A stretch of 64,000 bases of DNA from Prosapia bicincta. Its lineage: Eukaryota; Arthropoda; Insecta; Hemiptera; Cercopidae. Of the stretch, positions 39,301 through 45,956 are shown one piece after another. Every line of letters begins with the position of its first letter. Positions within the stretch are counted from its first letter, which is position 1. The notes under the pieces are model-generated. The model saw nothing but the letters and a program-made list of their open reading frames with translations. It was not told where the DNA came from and searched no databases. The stretch lies in NCBI GenBank assembly GCA_036971475.1, contig JBAIZL010000005.1:252919323-252983322 (forward strand). The letters are read 5' to 3'. The translations under genes and the position numbers were made by a program.

Positions 39301-42300
39301 TGGATTTGCTCAGACAGTCAGGCAGCTCAGAAGGTTTTAGGTAAGGCTAGTGCCAGCTCTAGACTGGTGGCTGAGACTATAGCTTCTCTAACAGAGCTGA
39401 GTAAGTATAATTCACTCAACCTAACCTGGATTCCAGGACATTCTGGCTGGATAGGGAATGAGAGAGCTGACGCCTTAGCAAAACAACGGTGTATAACTCA
39501 AAAACATCCTTACGATATAGTAACAGTATTTCTCAGTGCTCCACAGAAAATTGTAATAAATAAAGAGTATTACAAAAAAGATGGAAACTGAAATATACAC
39601 AGGGTTGCTATTTACAGAATTTATTAAAGGTTTATAAATATAAATGCAATTCTTAGATTTTCATAATGATAGTAAATTTTATCAACAAGTTAATAATAGC
39701 CTCATAATAGGTTTATCATTGTCAACAGTAGCTGAAGATATTGAAGTTAAGAAAATAGGAGAAATATTTCTAAATAGGTATAAAAAAATCAATAATTTAC
39801 TACTAAAGGTTTATAAATTACTCTAATGGTAGAGGCAAAAAAATAAACTAAATATGCTATTCAGTTCAGTCAATAGCTTTCACAGTATGTTAAAGTTTAC
39901 TCATGAAAAAGATAACAACTGTCAAATAAATTTGTAGACATACTAGGGATAAAAAATAGTCATGCTACATCATCTTTTGATTTATATAAAAAATAAACAT
40001 TCTCTGGTAGGTATTCTTTACTTTTATCTGATAAAGTTTCATTACAAAAACTTAGCACTTATGCAAAGAGACTTATTTTTTTAAAATTTTCCTGAAGCAT
40101 TTTTAGACAAAAAATAAAATTGCTATTTACAACGCAATACCTTAATAAGCTATCTATTATCAACCCGTGTACAATAGATAATTTAACATCTTTTGTATTA
40201 CTATAAATAGGTTTTTTTACCAAAGAATAATTAAGTACTAAAAAGTACCTTAAAAAGTGTGTTTCACTCTTCATTTAAATTAAATAATGCAATAAAAGTT
40301 TGCCAAGATAAAGTAAGCAAGTTACAAGGATGTAGTTTATACAATTGATTGCCAAAACTTTGATATGACATGTTGGTCAAACAAAAAGACTTCTAGGTAT
40401 ACAGCCTGATAAACACAAAAATATAACCACAGATTTTCCATTCTTACAAAGTAATTCAATACACAACAAAACAGAAACTAACAACCTACAAGGAGTAAAA
40501 ACGATACTGACCAAAACACTCCAATTGACATAAATGTTATTGAAAGGTTCTATTATATCTAAAAATCTGACAGAAAGACAAATTATAAACTTCATTCTTA
40601 ATTTAAGCTGTAATTATTCCTTAGATGACAAGCTGAGCTTATTTATGTAGATGTCTTGCTAGCAATACTGTTAGGACGACCTGAGCTTGTCTGTAAAGTG
40701 CATTTGAGTAGTTGTTACCAGAGGTAAATTTTTCTCTCTTTATAATCAAATCCATCTGGCTAAATACATTGCAGCAATATTTGAAATAGGTAATCTATTG
40801 CAGTAATTAATGAATAAATACTTCATAAAATAGAGTGTTTATTTCTGAGTTAATGATATATTCACAATTTGTTACTTATTAACAAATATTTATAATTTGA
40901 TTACAAAATAATATCACAACTGTTGGTAAAAATGCACATTGCCCAACACCTGAGAAAAAATTATAAAATTTTTCAAAAACATGTCCTGAAGCTATATCGA
41001 TAATTATTATTTGTGTTATTGCTACGTTAGGTTAATTTGTACACCCATATTGAAATATACTTATAAAATGCTCCACAGAAGTAGACGTCTAATTAAGTAA
41101 TGTATAATATTATAACCAAATCTATCCTAACTGGACAATTTATTGGTATATTTTATTATAGGTATATAGAGTAATATATAAAATTACAAATAAATCTATC
41201 CCAACTATAGGATTTAAAGGTTTATTTAAATATACGTATATTTAGTATGGTGCGCCGCTCACACAAGAATATAATACTTCTTACTACTCCGCACTGAATT
41301 TTTTACCAAACTAAAATTTGATAAAAATAACCTCCTGTGTGAAATTTTAAAAAAATTCGGTAAAAATATAATCTTAATGACGTTGGTTTAAAAAATTTTT
41401 TTAATTACTCATTTTAATTTGTAGAACACGAATATAAACTTTTTTCCATGGAAAATACAGAAAGTTACTTTTTTCTCAAATTTTAAATGTTAATCTGTAA
41501 TGGCATGTATAGCTTAGATTTTATTGACGTTGTTTAAAATTTTTTATTTAATTAGTCGTTTTATTGTGTAGAACACAAATATCAACTATTTCTATTGAAA
41601 ATACAAAAATTTTTGTGCACATTTTAAATGTTACGAAAATTGCATGTATAGCATGAGCCGGCTGTGAAGTACCTACAAAGTCAAAGTTAATTTATTTTAA
41701 CACTAAACTTAAAATCTAAATATTTTACCTTTAGTTATAATTTTATACAACATTACTACATACCTATATTAAAATATACCTATGAAGTATCCAGTCATGA
41801 TAGATTTGGTTATAATTTTCTGCATCGGCAATAGGTAGATACTTACCAAAATTACAACCAAATCTATCCTGACTGGATACTACACAGGTATATTTTAATA
41901 TAGGTATTTAGTAGTGTTGAATGAAATTATAACCATATCTTATCCTGACTGGATACTACATAGGTATATTTTAATATAGGTATTTAGTAGTGTTAAATAA
42001 AATTATAACCAGATCTTATCCTGACTGGTTACTACGTAGGTATATTTTAATATAGGAGTATAGTAATGTATAAAATTAAAACCAAATCTAGAAGTAATGT
42101 AGTGCACTATAGCTATTGCATGCCTGGTTCACGCCGTTAGGCCTACATACCATTACAAACATTTAAAATGTGAGAAAAAGTAACTTTACGTATGTTCTGT
42201 AGGAAAAAAGGTAATTGTTTAGTTTGCTAAACCGGGCCTATATTTTCATGAAACATTCAGAAACATGTAAAAAGGCTATTTTCAATGAAATTATTTTTTT

Positions 42301-44180
42301 CTGTGCCTAAAAACATTATTTTTTCTTAAATTAAAGTTGGGTAAAATTTTCAGCGCGGATGTAGAAGTTGTGAATGGGCGAGGAGTGATACAAATGTTTT
42401 TTTACGTCACAGTGCTCCGCATAAGGTTGTACACATCAGCCCCGGTACGTCAAGCAACCTTACGTGTGTAGATATTTGAGAAACAACTTTTTGGCTTAAT
42501 TTTTATACATATATTTAACTATACTTATAAAGTCTCCAGTGAGGATAGATTTGGTTTTAAATTTATACATTACTGTATACCTATATTAAAATATACCTAA
42601 AGTATCCAGTCAGGTTAGATTTGGTTTTAATTTTATACATTACCTAAATGGTTACATTCATACAATTAGAACCAAATCTATCCTGACTGGATACTTCATA
42701 TTTTATATTTTTATTTTGTTAAATTCATTAAAATTATGCCAAAACGTAATGCTACACATTATCCAAGTGTAACAGTTGGTACATTTGTGATGTCGTGTAT
42801 CCCTCAGCAAGGCAGGCAGCCTTTTTACATGTTTTTTAATGTTTCATGAAAATATAGGCCCGGTTTAGCAAACTAAACAATTACCGGAAAAATATTTTAT
42901 ATTCATATTCTACACATTAAAACAAGTCATTAAAAAAAAAATTAAACCAACGTTATTAAGACTATATTTTTACCAAAAATTCTTATAGCAAATTTATACT
43001 TTCTCTTCAGGTAGTGGGCAATGTGCATTTTAACTCACCTGAAGACTACTGTACCAACTCCTATTTTTTTCTTTTGGTAATTATTAATATCAGCGACTAC
43101 CGCTATGATCGTCAAAATTTTGTTTCCTGATCAATTTGACCTTTTTGAACACGAATCTAAAATATTTTTTACTGCAAAAAAACATTTTTAAAAAAACCCT
43201 AACCTGGCCTGACCTGGTTTTCTTAGGTTTTCCGTTAAAAATAACTTCAGATTCGTGTTCAACAAGTTTATATCTAATACGGAAAAGAATTTTGTCGATC
43301 GAAGCATTAGTAAGCACCGAAGTCAGGTCAGGTCTGGTTATTTTTTTTATGTAAATATGTGTTTGCAGTAAAAAAAAACTTCAGATTCATGTTCAGCAAG
43401 GTCAAATTGATCAGAAAAAAATTTTGTCGATCGGATCAGTAGTCGTTGATCTTAATAATTACCCTTCTTTTCCAATTTGTTTTTAGTACATGTGTAAGAG
43501 GGAAAAAACATATGTGGTACAATAATTGTCAACTTTTACTAATTGTTATTGGAATACCATTTACATGTAAAAACTACTTAAACACCAAAATTTCACTTTC
43601 CCATAACACATAGCAGTTGTATTTGTAGGTTTAGGTTATGTTTGTTCTAAATATTTATTTTTTTGCAACATTTATTCTTATCTTAGGCAAATCTGAAAAA
43701 ATATAAGTGACGCCATTATAATACAATGTACAATTACTAGGAATAGAAACAAAATAGTTAATTAAGCTTCATAATGTGTTTGTAAAATGATGTTATCTTT
43801 TTTTTTATGGACAATTATATCTTTTTGGGTCTAAGAACTTTCTACGTCACCTAATAAACATTTATTGCAATACACTGAAGCCCTCCAATTTCATAAATAT
43901 TAACCAATCTGTTACTTAAGCATATCTGGAACAAATCAGGCCCATTAGACTAGATTCTTTCCTTCTAATTATACAATATATTTAGAATTACACATTTATA
44001 TAAGGTATTGCCGATTCAAAACTACATATAACTTCTCTACAAATTAGTGATAGTTAACACACAAAAAACGCAAATAAATTAATAAGTTAAAGAGCCTATT
44101 AGTTTACCCTGGCATATTTTTAGCTACTTACCATTCGCCCTTTTAAGAGCATTTTCGGGCCTTTGCCCGTACCTAGCCAT
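9131..44180 (-). CDS. eIF3a: Eukaryotic translation initiation factor 3 subunit A, 12 N-terminal coding exons (3' end outside window)
   Basis: eIF3a is the largest scaffold subunit of the eIF3 complex, which binds the 40S subunit and recruits mRNA in the cytoplasm. Twelve exons join in one open frame with GT-AG borders: 44132-44180, 36558-36754, 33671-33819, 32457-32607, 27759-27959, 24059-24267, 19161-19332, 18123-18428, 16143-16328, 14652-14789, 14216-14425 and 9131-9307. They total 2145 nt (715 codons), and every phase matches. The protein starts [18 protein letters not shown], contains [13 protein letters not shown] and [19 protein letters not shown], and continues into the Arg/Glu/Gln-rich helical part ([13 protein letters not shown]) typical of the family. 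The PCI domain should fall near residues 315-500 (exons 7-9). Insect eIF3a is usually above 1000 residues, so roughly the last third is missing beyond position 1. No internal stops are seen. The introns are large (up to 7.4 kb) and full of transposons. Confidence 0.97.
9308..10554. other. Intron 11 DNA, unassigned
   Basis: No exon seen. A more GC-rich patch at about 9700-9850 and a degraded acidic reading frame near 10340-10400 (Glu/Ser/Asp-rich) could be remnants of a piggyBac-type element, but no ends or domains can be shown. Confidence 0.4.
10555..11365. mobile_element. PIF/Harbinger-like MITE
   Basis: Inverted ends of about 42 bp: left starts ggcaggacataagctgagac, right (reverse complement) starts ggcagggcgtaggctgagat, and both continue gcaggcggtgcagcacacgc. 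Flanked by TAA on both sides (10552-10554, 11366-11368), the 3-bp duplication typical of PIF/Harbinger. No transposase. The interior holds three tandem copies of a repeat (10793-11050). It lies in eIF3a intron 11. Confidence 0.75.
10793..11050. repeat. Three-copy tandem repeat inside the Harbinger-like MITE
   Basis: Units of about 80-100 bp start near 10793, 10893 and 10976. Each contains agtagytyacatattgtact followed by a T/A-rich stretch and 'tctaa'. They are diverged copies, so the duplication is not recent. Confidence 0.7.
11965..12985 (+). pseudogene. mariner transposase pseudogene
   Basis: Family blocks appear in changing frames with stops: an N-terminal HTH region ([12 protein letters not shown]), [20 protein letters not shown] (first catalytic Asp region), [10 protein letters not shown] (second Asp; usual HDNARPH) and [20 protein letters not shown] (third Asp, DD34D type), ending RNGDYVEK. 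Several frameshifts and stops, so no active protein is expected. Confidence 0.88.
13011..13787. mobile_element. piggyBac-like MITE nested in the mariner
   Basis: Flanked by TTAA on both sides (13007-13010, 13788-13791). The ends are gcttttgttcag on the left and ccttttggtcag as reverse complement of the right, 10 of 12 matching. It interrupts the mariner 3' region between the transposase stop and the right end, and removing it restores a standard mariner length. No ORF. It contains several copies of a catcatatgatg-like palindrome (13031, 13105, 13201, 13588). Confidence 0.65.
14216..14425 (-). CDS. eIF3a: eIF3a coding exon 11
   Basis: Acceptor ctgcag; 210 nt. It reads [20 protein letters not shown], then [19 protein letters not shown] and [17 protein letters not shown]. 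Highly charged helix/coiled coil. The donor is gtatgt. Confidence 0.95.
14652..14789 (-). CDS. eIF3a: eIF3a coding exon 10
   Basis: Acceptor gttcag; 138 nt. It reads [20 protein letters not shown] and [18 protein letters not shown], the start of the long charged helix. The donor is gtaaggtg. Confidence 0.95.
14790..16142. other. eIF3a: eIF3a intron 9
   Basis: No gene. A pogo-type end (CAGTAAAAACTCGATTAACC) starts at 14968 next to TA, without a visible partner. A less AT-rich stretch at about 15390-15620 is of unknown origin. Confidence 0.5.
14968..15020 (+). repeat. pogo/Tigger-type terminal repeat remnant
   Basis: Starts cagtaaaaactcgattaacc after TA, followed by a second ggttgagcgg motif. 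This resembles Tigger ends; single-sided and old. Confidence 0.4.
16143..16328 (-). CDS. eIF3a: eIF3a coding exon 9
   Basis: Acceptor gttttag; 186 nt. It reads [40 protein letters not shown] and [12 protein letters not shown]. The donor is gtaagtga. It contains the end of the PCI/winged-helix part. Confidence 0.95.
16329..18122. other. eIF3a: eIF3a intron 8
   Basis: AT-rich, no exon or intact element recognised. It contains weak ATCGATTC-type repeats near 17400-17700. Confidence 0.5.
18123..18428 (-). CDS. eIF3a: eIF3a coding exon 8 (PCI region)
   Basis: The longest exon, 306 nt and phase 0 at both ends. It reads [36 protein letters not shown] and [19 protein letters not shown], ending [10 protein letters not shown]. 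The acceptor is tttcag and the donor gtatgtcc. It corresponds to the PCI domain that holds eIF3a to eIF3c and the other octamer subunits in the known eIF3 architecture. Confidence 0.96.
19161..19332 (-). CDS. eIF3a: eIF3a coding exon 7
   Basis: Acceptor attatag; 172 nt. It reads [40 protein letters not shown] and [11 protein letters not shown]. The donor is gtaagttt. This is the start of the PCI-proximal helical region. Confidence 0.95.
19790..20330 (+). pseudogene. Penelope-like element fragment: GIY-YIG endonuclease and 3' end
   Basis: The frame starting near 19866 reads [20 protein letters not shown], then [17 protein letters not shown], the second half of a PLE GIY-YIG nuclease (the GIY half is lost), then stops at 20094. 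The following 200 bp continue in broken frames to a PLE-like tail with gtttcgaaacgtgtc (about 20260), a hammerhead-type GAAAC context. It lies in eIF3a intron 6, antisense to the gene. Truncated at its 5' side. Confidence 0.8.
20331..21123. other. eIF3a: eIF3a intron 6, unassigned
   Basis: AT-rich, includes a short C run at 20661-20669. No feature recognised. Confidence 0.5.
21124..21289. repeat. Tandem duplication, two copies of about 83 bp
   Basis: aaagaatatt...cttgaaaaa at 21124-21206 is repeated at 21207-21289 with about ten differences. Intronic. Confidence 0.85.
21300..22280 (-). pseudogene. Tc1/mariner-superfamily transposase relic (DUF4817-type HTH plus DDE)
   Basis: Minus-strand frames read [14 protein letters not shown] (HTH start), [21 protein letters not shown] linker, [13 protein letters not shown] (first Asp region; the usual DEAHFH has lost DE), [14 protein letters not shown], then [15 protein letters not shown] (second Asp) and a degraded end. 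The order matches insect DDE transposases with a DUF4817 N-terminus. Many frameshifts; no ends found. It lies in eIF3a intron 6, same strand as the gene. Confidence 0.8.
22281..23380. other. eIF3a: eIF3a intron 6, unassigned
   Basis: No gene. A short acidic reading frame near 23205-23290 (Ser/Glu/Asp-rich) is reminiscent of a piggyBac transposase N-terminus, but it has stops and no ends. Confidence 0.4.
23385..23530 (-). mobile_element. PLE terminal repeat fragment with hammerhead-like core
   Basis: On the minus strand it reads CTGATGAAGATCACCACATA, then gcgataaaaaacgttc, tcagtaagttttac and gtttggatagttataaacta. The same order, with gttcggatagtcataaacta, is at 45927-46040, 48431-48510 and partly at 51298. 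So it is a stand-alone piece of one PLE terminal repeat family. Confidence 0.75.
23477..23506 (-). ncRNA. Hammerhead-like core with intact CTGATGA
   Basis: CTGATGA is exact here. The following stem is damaged (GATC ... GATA) and GAAA has become AAAA, so this copy is a relic. Confidence 0.45.
24059..24267 (-). CDS. eIF3a: eIF3a coding exon 6 (acceptor beside a solo LTR)
   Basis: 209 nt, reading [39 protein letters not shown] and [18 protein letters not shown], then AG of a split Arg codon. The acceptor is tttttag. Only 12 nt separate the acceptor AG triplet (24268-24270) from a solo LTR starting at 24283, so sequence upstream of the short T tract is LTR-derived. The donor is gtatga, which is weaker than those of its neighbours. 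Confidence 0.95.
24283..25491 (+). mobile_element. Solo LTR of the same LTR element family
   Basis: 1209 bp, starting TGTAACATTTTGAAGTAG and ending AATTATTACA, with 4-bp flanks ATAT on both sides (24279-24282, 25492-25495). Nearly the whole length matches the LTRs at 349 and 5028 in inverse orientation. A perfect TSD and single LTR show LTR-LTR recombination after insertion. It lies in eIF3a intron 5, antisense to the gene, 12 nt from the AG triplet of exon 6. Confidence 0.93.
25492..27758. other. eIF3a: eIF3a intron 5, unassigned remainder
   Basis: AT-rich. A TTAA followed by ccctttt (26621) looks like one piggyBac-type end, without a partner. A (CTATC)n run of three units is at about 27460. 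No exon or ORF with recognisable similarity. Confidence 0.5.
27759..27959 (-). CDS. eIF3a: eIF3a coding exon 5
   Basis: Acceptor tttcag; 201 nt, phase 0 at both ends. It reads [40 protein letters not shown] and [11 protein letters not shown]. The donor is gtaagtgt. Confidence 0.96.
28125..28530. mobile_element. Foldback Penelope-related element B
   Basis: 406 bp with two inverted arms of about 170 bp and a short A/T-rich centre (about 28322-28350). Flanked by a perfect 14-bp duplication aaactttacacttt (28111-28124, 28531-28544). The ends match element A (ttaggttagtt, ggactaggagactgacagac), and again the left end is about 26 bp longer than the right. Both arms carry the GACAAAG-stem-GAAA core. 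eIF3a intron 4. Confidence 0.85.
28404..28428 (+). ncRNA. Hammerhead-like core, element B right arm
   Basis: GACAAAG, then stem ACCAC/GTGGT closed by TGT, then TGAAA. The stem differs in sequence from element A (GATCA/TGATC) but is kept, while the CUGAUGA box has drifted to GACAAAG. The inverted copy is at 28254-28278. Confidence 0.4.
29760..30420 (-). pseudogene. Possible pogo/jerky-type transposase C-terminal relic
   Basis: Minus-strand frames with stops give [20 protein letters not shown], then a Glu/Ser/Asp-rich stretch resembling the acidic tail that follows the DDE domain in jerky/Tigger proteins. No catalytic motif is visible. Weak; it could be another decayed gene. Confidence 0.3.
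31161..31350. repeat. Diverged direct repeat, two copies
   Basis: agtgacagcaacaaatcaac caatgaca at 31161 recurs as agtgacagcgtcaaatcaac caatgaca at 31319, with a third partial gacagccg/acagagacaa motif between. Possibly the inside of an unrecognised MITE. Confidence 0.5.
32457..32607 (-). CDS. eIF3a: eIF3a coding exon 4
   Basis: Acceptor atttcag; 151 nt. It completes AG|T (Ser) and reads [16 protein letters not shown], then [19 protein letters not shown], ending YHDIARM. The donor is gtaagttg. These blocks are near-invariant in animal eIF3a. Confidence 0.96.
33671..33819 (-). CDS. eIF3a: eIF3a coding exon 3
   Basis: Acceptor tgtacag; 149 nt. It reads [20 protein letters not shown] through [14 protein letters not shown] and ends with AG of a split Ser codon. 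The donor is gtatac, a non-consensus position-3-to-6 sequence but the only choice that keeps the family reading frame into exon 4. Confidence 0.95.
34540..35420 (-). pseudogene. Tigger-type transposase pseudogene
   Basis: Minus-strand frames read in order: LGKGVVS-like fragment, [14 protein letters not shown] (first Asp region of the DDE core), [47 protein letters not shown], then [20 protein letters not shown] (third Asp, usually QPMDQGVI) and [19 protein letters not shown]. The middle with the second Asp is missing. Several stops and frameshifts. This is a different, older lineage than the intact Tigger at 58035. eIF3a intron 2. Confidence 0.85.
35421..36557. other. eIF3a: eIF3a intron 2, left part
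   Basis: No feature recognised. A ccaaagggTTAA at 35472 could be the right end of a piggyBac-type or similar element; no partner. Confidence 0.45.
36558..36754 (-). CDS. eIF3a: eIF3a coding exon 2
   Basis: Acceptor ttttcag; 197 nt. It completes the split Glu codon and reads [20 protein letters not shown] through [20 protein letters not shown], the most conserved N-terminal block of eIF3a. The donor is gtaagttt. It ends in phase 0 (residue 82). Confidence 0.96.
37380..38030 (-). pseudogene. Penelope-like element relic: connector and GIY-YIG
   Basis: On the minus strand, [15 protein letters not shown] near 38000 matches AAYNAMIYRLLKTP in the PLE copy at 45028. After frameshifts come [16 protein letters not shown] (usual GxYKIxCxxCxxxYIGQTxR of the PLE GIY-YIG nuclease) and a Lys/Asn-rich tail that stops near 37385. 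The reverse transcriptase part is absent. eIF3a intron 1, same strand as the gene. Confidence 0.78.
38262..38294 (-). repeat. pogo/Tigger-type end remnant
   Basis: The minus strand starts CAGTAATACCTCGACTTATG next to TA (38295-38296). CAGTAATACCTCG-type starts are common for Tigger ends. One-sided; it directly abuts the non-LTR relic. Confidence 0.4.
38320..39600 (+). mobile_element. Non-LTR retrotransposon relic (RT end plus RNase H; I/LOA-like)
   Basis: Starts in the RT domain: EGCPQGG (motif B) joins directly to VDDIAIF (motif C), so the usual 25-30 residues between them are gone. Then [31 protein letters not shown] (motif E), an intervening region ([20 protein letters not shown]) and an RNase H domain. 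Two or more stops and frameshifts. A C-terminal RNase H is found in the I group of non-LTR clades rather than in most R1 elements. It ends without a clear poly-A; eIF3a intron 1, antisense. Confidence 0.82.
38790..39591 (+). pseudogene. RT C-terminus and RNase H coding part of the non-LTR relic
   Basis: Two overlapping frames. 38790-39104 is the region after RT. 39046-39591 holds RNase [17 protein letters not shown] (first Asp), [15 protein letters not shown] (the usual Glu position reads Asp), [14 protein letters not shown] (third acidic) and [20 protein letters not shown] (His and last Asp). The frame change at about 39090-39110 (KLEKRCR / EAWKEV) marks an indel. RNase H would remove RNA from the cDNA hybrid in a live element. 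Confidence 0.82.
39601..40924. other. eIF3a: eIF3a intron 1, unassigned
   Basis: AT-rich, no ORF of note, no repeats recognised. Confidence 0.5.
40925..43036. mobile_element. Foldback transposon with internal minisatellite
   Basis: Three blocks pair in inverted order: 40928-40970 with about 43000-43036 (aatgcacattgccca), 41345-41400 with about 42930-42980 (ttaatgacgttggttta type), and 42208-42270 with 42821-42888 (gtttagtttgctaaaccggg). Between them lie copies, in both orientations, of a unit with aaatctatcctgactggata and ggtatattttaatatagg. No coding sequence. The family is not recognised; a long-TIR non-autonomous DNA transposon is likely. Confidence 0.7.
41090..42720. repeat. Minisatellite-like units inside the foldback element
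   Basis: The motif aaatctatcctgactggata recurs about nine times with small changes. Direct copies are near 41118, 41196, 41864, 41940, 42013 and 42668; inverted copies near 41790, 42520 and 42605. The three direct copies at 41864-42060 are spaced about 74 bp and are nearly identical. Confidence 0.8.
43075..43467. mobile_element. Small foldback MITE
   Basis: Inverted arms of about 100 bp: left 43075-43175 starts ttggtaattattaatatcag, right 43367-43466 ends gttgatcttaataattaccc. The interior contains two inverted copies of ccctaacctggcctgacctg/caggtcaggtctgg. No ORF. It lies about 40 bp from the larger foldback element. Confidence 0.7.
44132..44180 (-). CDS. eIF3a: eIF3a coding exon 1 (start codon)
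   Basis: Encodes [16 protein letters not shown] plus the first base of a split Glu codon. The ATG at 44180-44178 is preceded by ACAAA on the minus strand, a good eukaryotic start context, and the sequence matches the conserved N-terminus of the family. The donor is gtaagtag. Intron 1 runs 36755-44131 (about 7.4 kb). Confidence 0.95.
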
Positions 44181-44330
44181 TTTGTACGTCTACAACACAA
44201 TTTAAATTCAACACTTTAAACCTAATGAGAATTAAAAGCTGTCATTAACAGAAATTTCATATAACCAAAAACTTCACAACTACAGCTGGAAAGCATGGGA
44301 TTTAGGATAAGATAGAGGAAATAGAAAATG
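44181..44330 (-). promoter_or_regulatory. eIF3a: eIF3a 5' UTR and proximal promoter region (inferred)
   Basis: Sequence directly upstream of the eIF3a ATG on the minus strand. No splice acceptor is evident just before the ATG, so the 5' UTR may be contiguous. I see no TATA box or clear initiator. The start site and promoter are placed by position only. A PLE begins about 560 bp upstream of the ATG (44740). Confidence 0.3.
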
Positions 44331-44983
44331 TGGCATCAGGGTGGCCAACTGAAAGTATGAAGTTTGATGTGAAACTAAATTTATAAATGTTAATTATGCA
44401 TTAGATTGTTGAAAACATATAAATCATGTAAACTATACTTAATTTGTAATATACGAGATTTACTATATTACAACATACAAAAAATTTCAAGGCAGCTATA
44501 TTATCAATTGTATAATATGACCATTTCAATGAATATTTCGCAAACTAATCGGACGACTTCTAATTAAATCAATATAAACTGCTGAAAGATTTTCCTATAA
44601 ATATAATAGTAATAGTGCTATAGATATACGTACTAGATTACATTATAAATAATTTTTGCCCTCTGTTAATCTTTACTTAAATTAATACCTCAAGTTGACG
44701 TTGAAATCAAATAATATTTATTCACTTTTACATTAGTTTATGACTATCCGAACTATATTAGTTGATTATATCTAGTAGAGTCGATCTTTGTTAATTCCAT
44801 CTTCACGTGAACTACTAGTTTTCAACTAAAAACACTTGTCAATATGTTACACTTGCCTATATTAGCACGTATTTTTATACATTTGCTGATTCCATCTTCA
44901 CGTGAGCTACTAGTAATCATAAACACTTTTAAATGTTTTAAATTTGCCTATAGTAGCACTTACTTTGCTTGTTGAGGACGGCC

Positions 44984-45008
44984 GTTTCGGGAGATGTGTC
45001 TCTTTGTC
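44984..45008 (-). ncRNA. Hammerhead-like core in the PLE left terminal repeat
   Basis: Minus strand: GACAAAG, AGACACATCTCCC hairpin, GAAAC. The inverted partner at 45578-45602 (plus) has GACAAAG, GGACACATCTCTC, GAAAC. Short imperfect stems. Confidence 0.35.
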
Positions 45009-45492
45009 AACTCGGACCGTAGCTGCTTACAACGCCATGATATATCGCCTGCTTAAAACACCGTTAGACAAAGATGAACACTACCAGGAGTTAAACACCA
45101 TAAAATATATAGCACCAACGAACGGATACAACCCAACAATGATTGACAAATTATACAACCGCCTAAAAAATAAACATAATAACCCAAATACAAACACACA
45201 AGATGACAATCTAATAAAATACTTATCAATACCATACAGATCATCCAAAACCCACAATCCAACTAACACACTACGAAAATACAACTACAAAATTGTTTAC
45301 TCCACACACAACACTCTCAACAAACAATTTAAACCCAACAACAATATCAACGACATTTACAACACCACTGGAGTTTACAAACTAACTTCCAATTCATGCT
45401 CCAGTTTTTACATAGGCCAGACAGGGAGGTCATTCTACACACATTACCAAGAACATATAAAAGCACTAAAAAACAATAACTACCAATCCTAA
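44995..45492 (+). CDS. PLE connector plus GIY-YIG endonuclease fragment
   Basis: Open frame of about 165 residues (the first possible start, 44944, lies in the terminal repeat). TVAAYNAMIYRLLKTP begins the PLE thumb/connector. GVYKLTSNSCSSFYIGQTGR (about residues 140-160) is the GIY-YIG core: GVY, ten residues, YIG, then the Arg. The frame stops at 45490 soon after YQEHIKALKN, so the later catalytic Glu/Asn part is lost. In intact PLEs this nuclease nicks the target for reverse transcription. No RT precedes it, so it is not autonomous. Confidence 0.8.
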   Translation, partial: CVSLSTRTVAAYNAMIYRLLKTPLDKDEHYQELNTIKYIAPTNGYNPTMIDKLYNRLKNKHNNPNTNTQDDNLIKYLSIPYRSSKTHNPTNTLRKYNYKIVYSTHNTLNKQFKPNNNINDIYNTTGVYKLTSNSCSSFYIGQTGRSFYTHYQEHIKALKNNNYQS

Positions 45493-45926
45493 TACACACA
45501 AAATACACCCACATCACGAAAATATCCCACCCCCACCCTAACCTACGTAAACCTTGAGATCAGTTACGGTCCGAGTTGACAAAGGGACACATCTCTCGAA
45601 ACGGCCGTCTTCAACAAGCAAAGTAAGTGCTACTATAGGCAAGTTTAAAACATTTAAGTGTTTATTTTTATAATTGTTAAGGACGGCCGTTTCGTTAGAT
45701 GTGTCCCACTGACAGCTTAGACCTTAACTCAACAGCTATAAAAGTACGTGCTATTACTGGCTAGTGTAACATATGTATAACTGTTTTTAGTTAAAAACAA
45801 GTAGCTCGTGTGAAGATAGAATCAACTAATATGAATAATACAAATTTATGTGCTCAAGGAAACTTTATTTATATTGTGTTTTCTCTTAACCTTAAAAGTA
45901 ACTACTAAATAAAACTTTTGAGGGAG

Positions 45927-45956
45927 CCGATGAAGATCGGCACATAGCGATCGAAA
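45927..45956 (+). ncRNA. Hammerhead-like core, best preserved stem and GAAA
   Basis: CCGATGA (core box with one change), stem GATCG/CGATC with loop gcacatag, then GAAAACG. It is followed by tcagtaagtttt and gttcggatagtcataaacta, the same tail as at 23477 and 48431. Confidence 0.5.
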
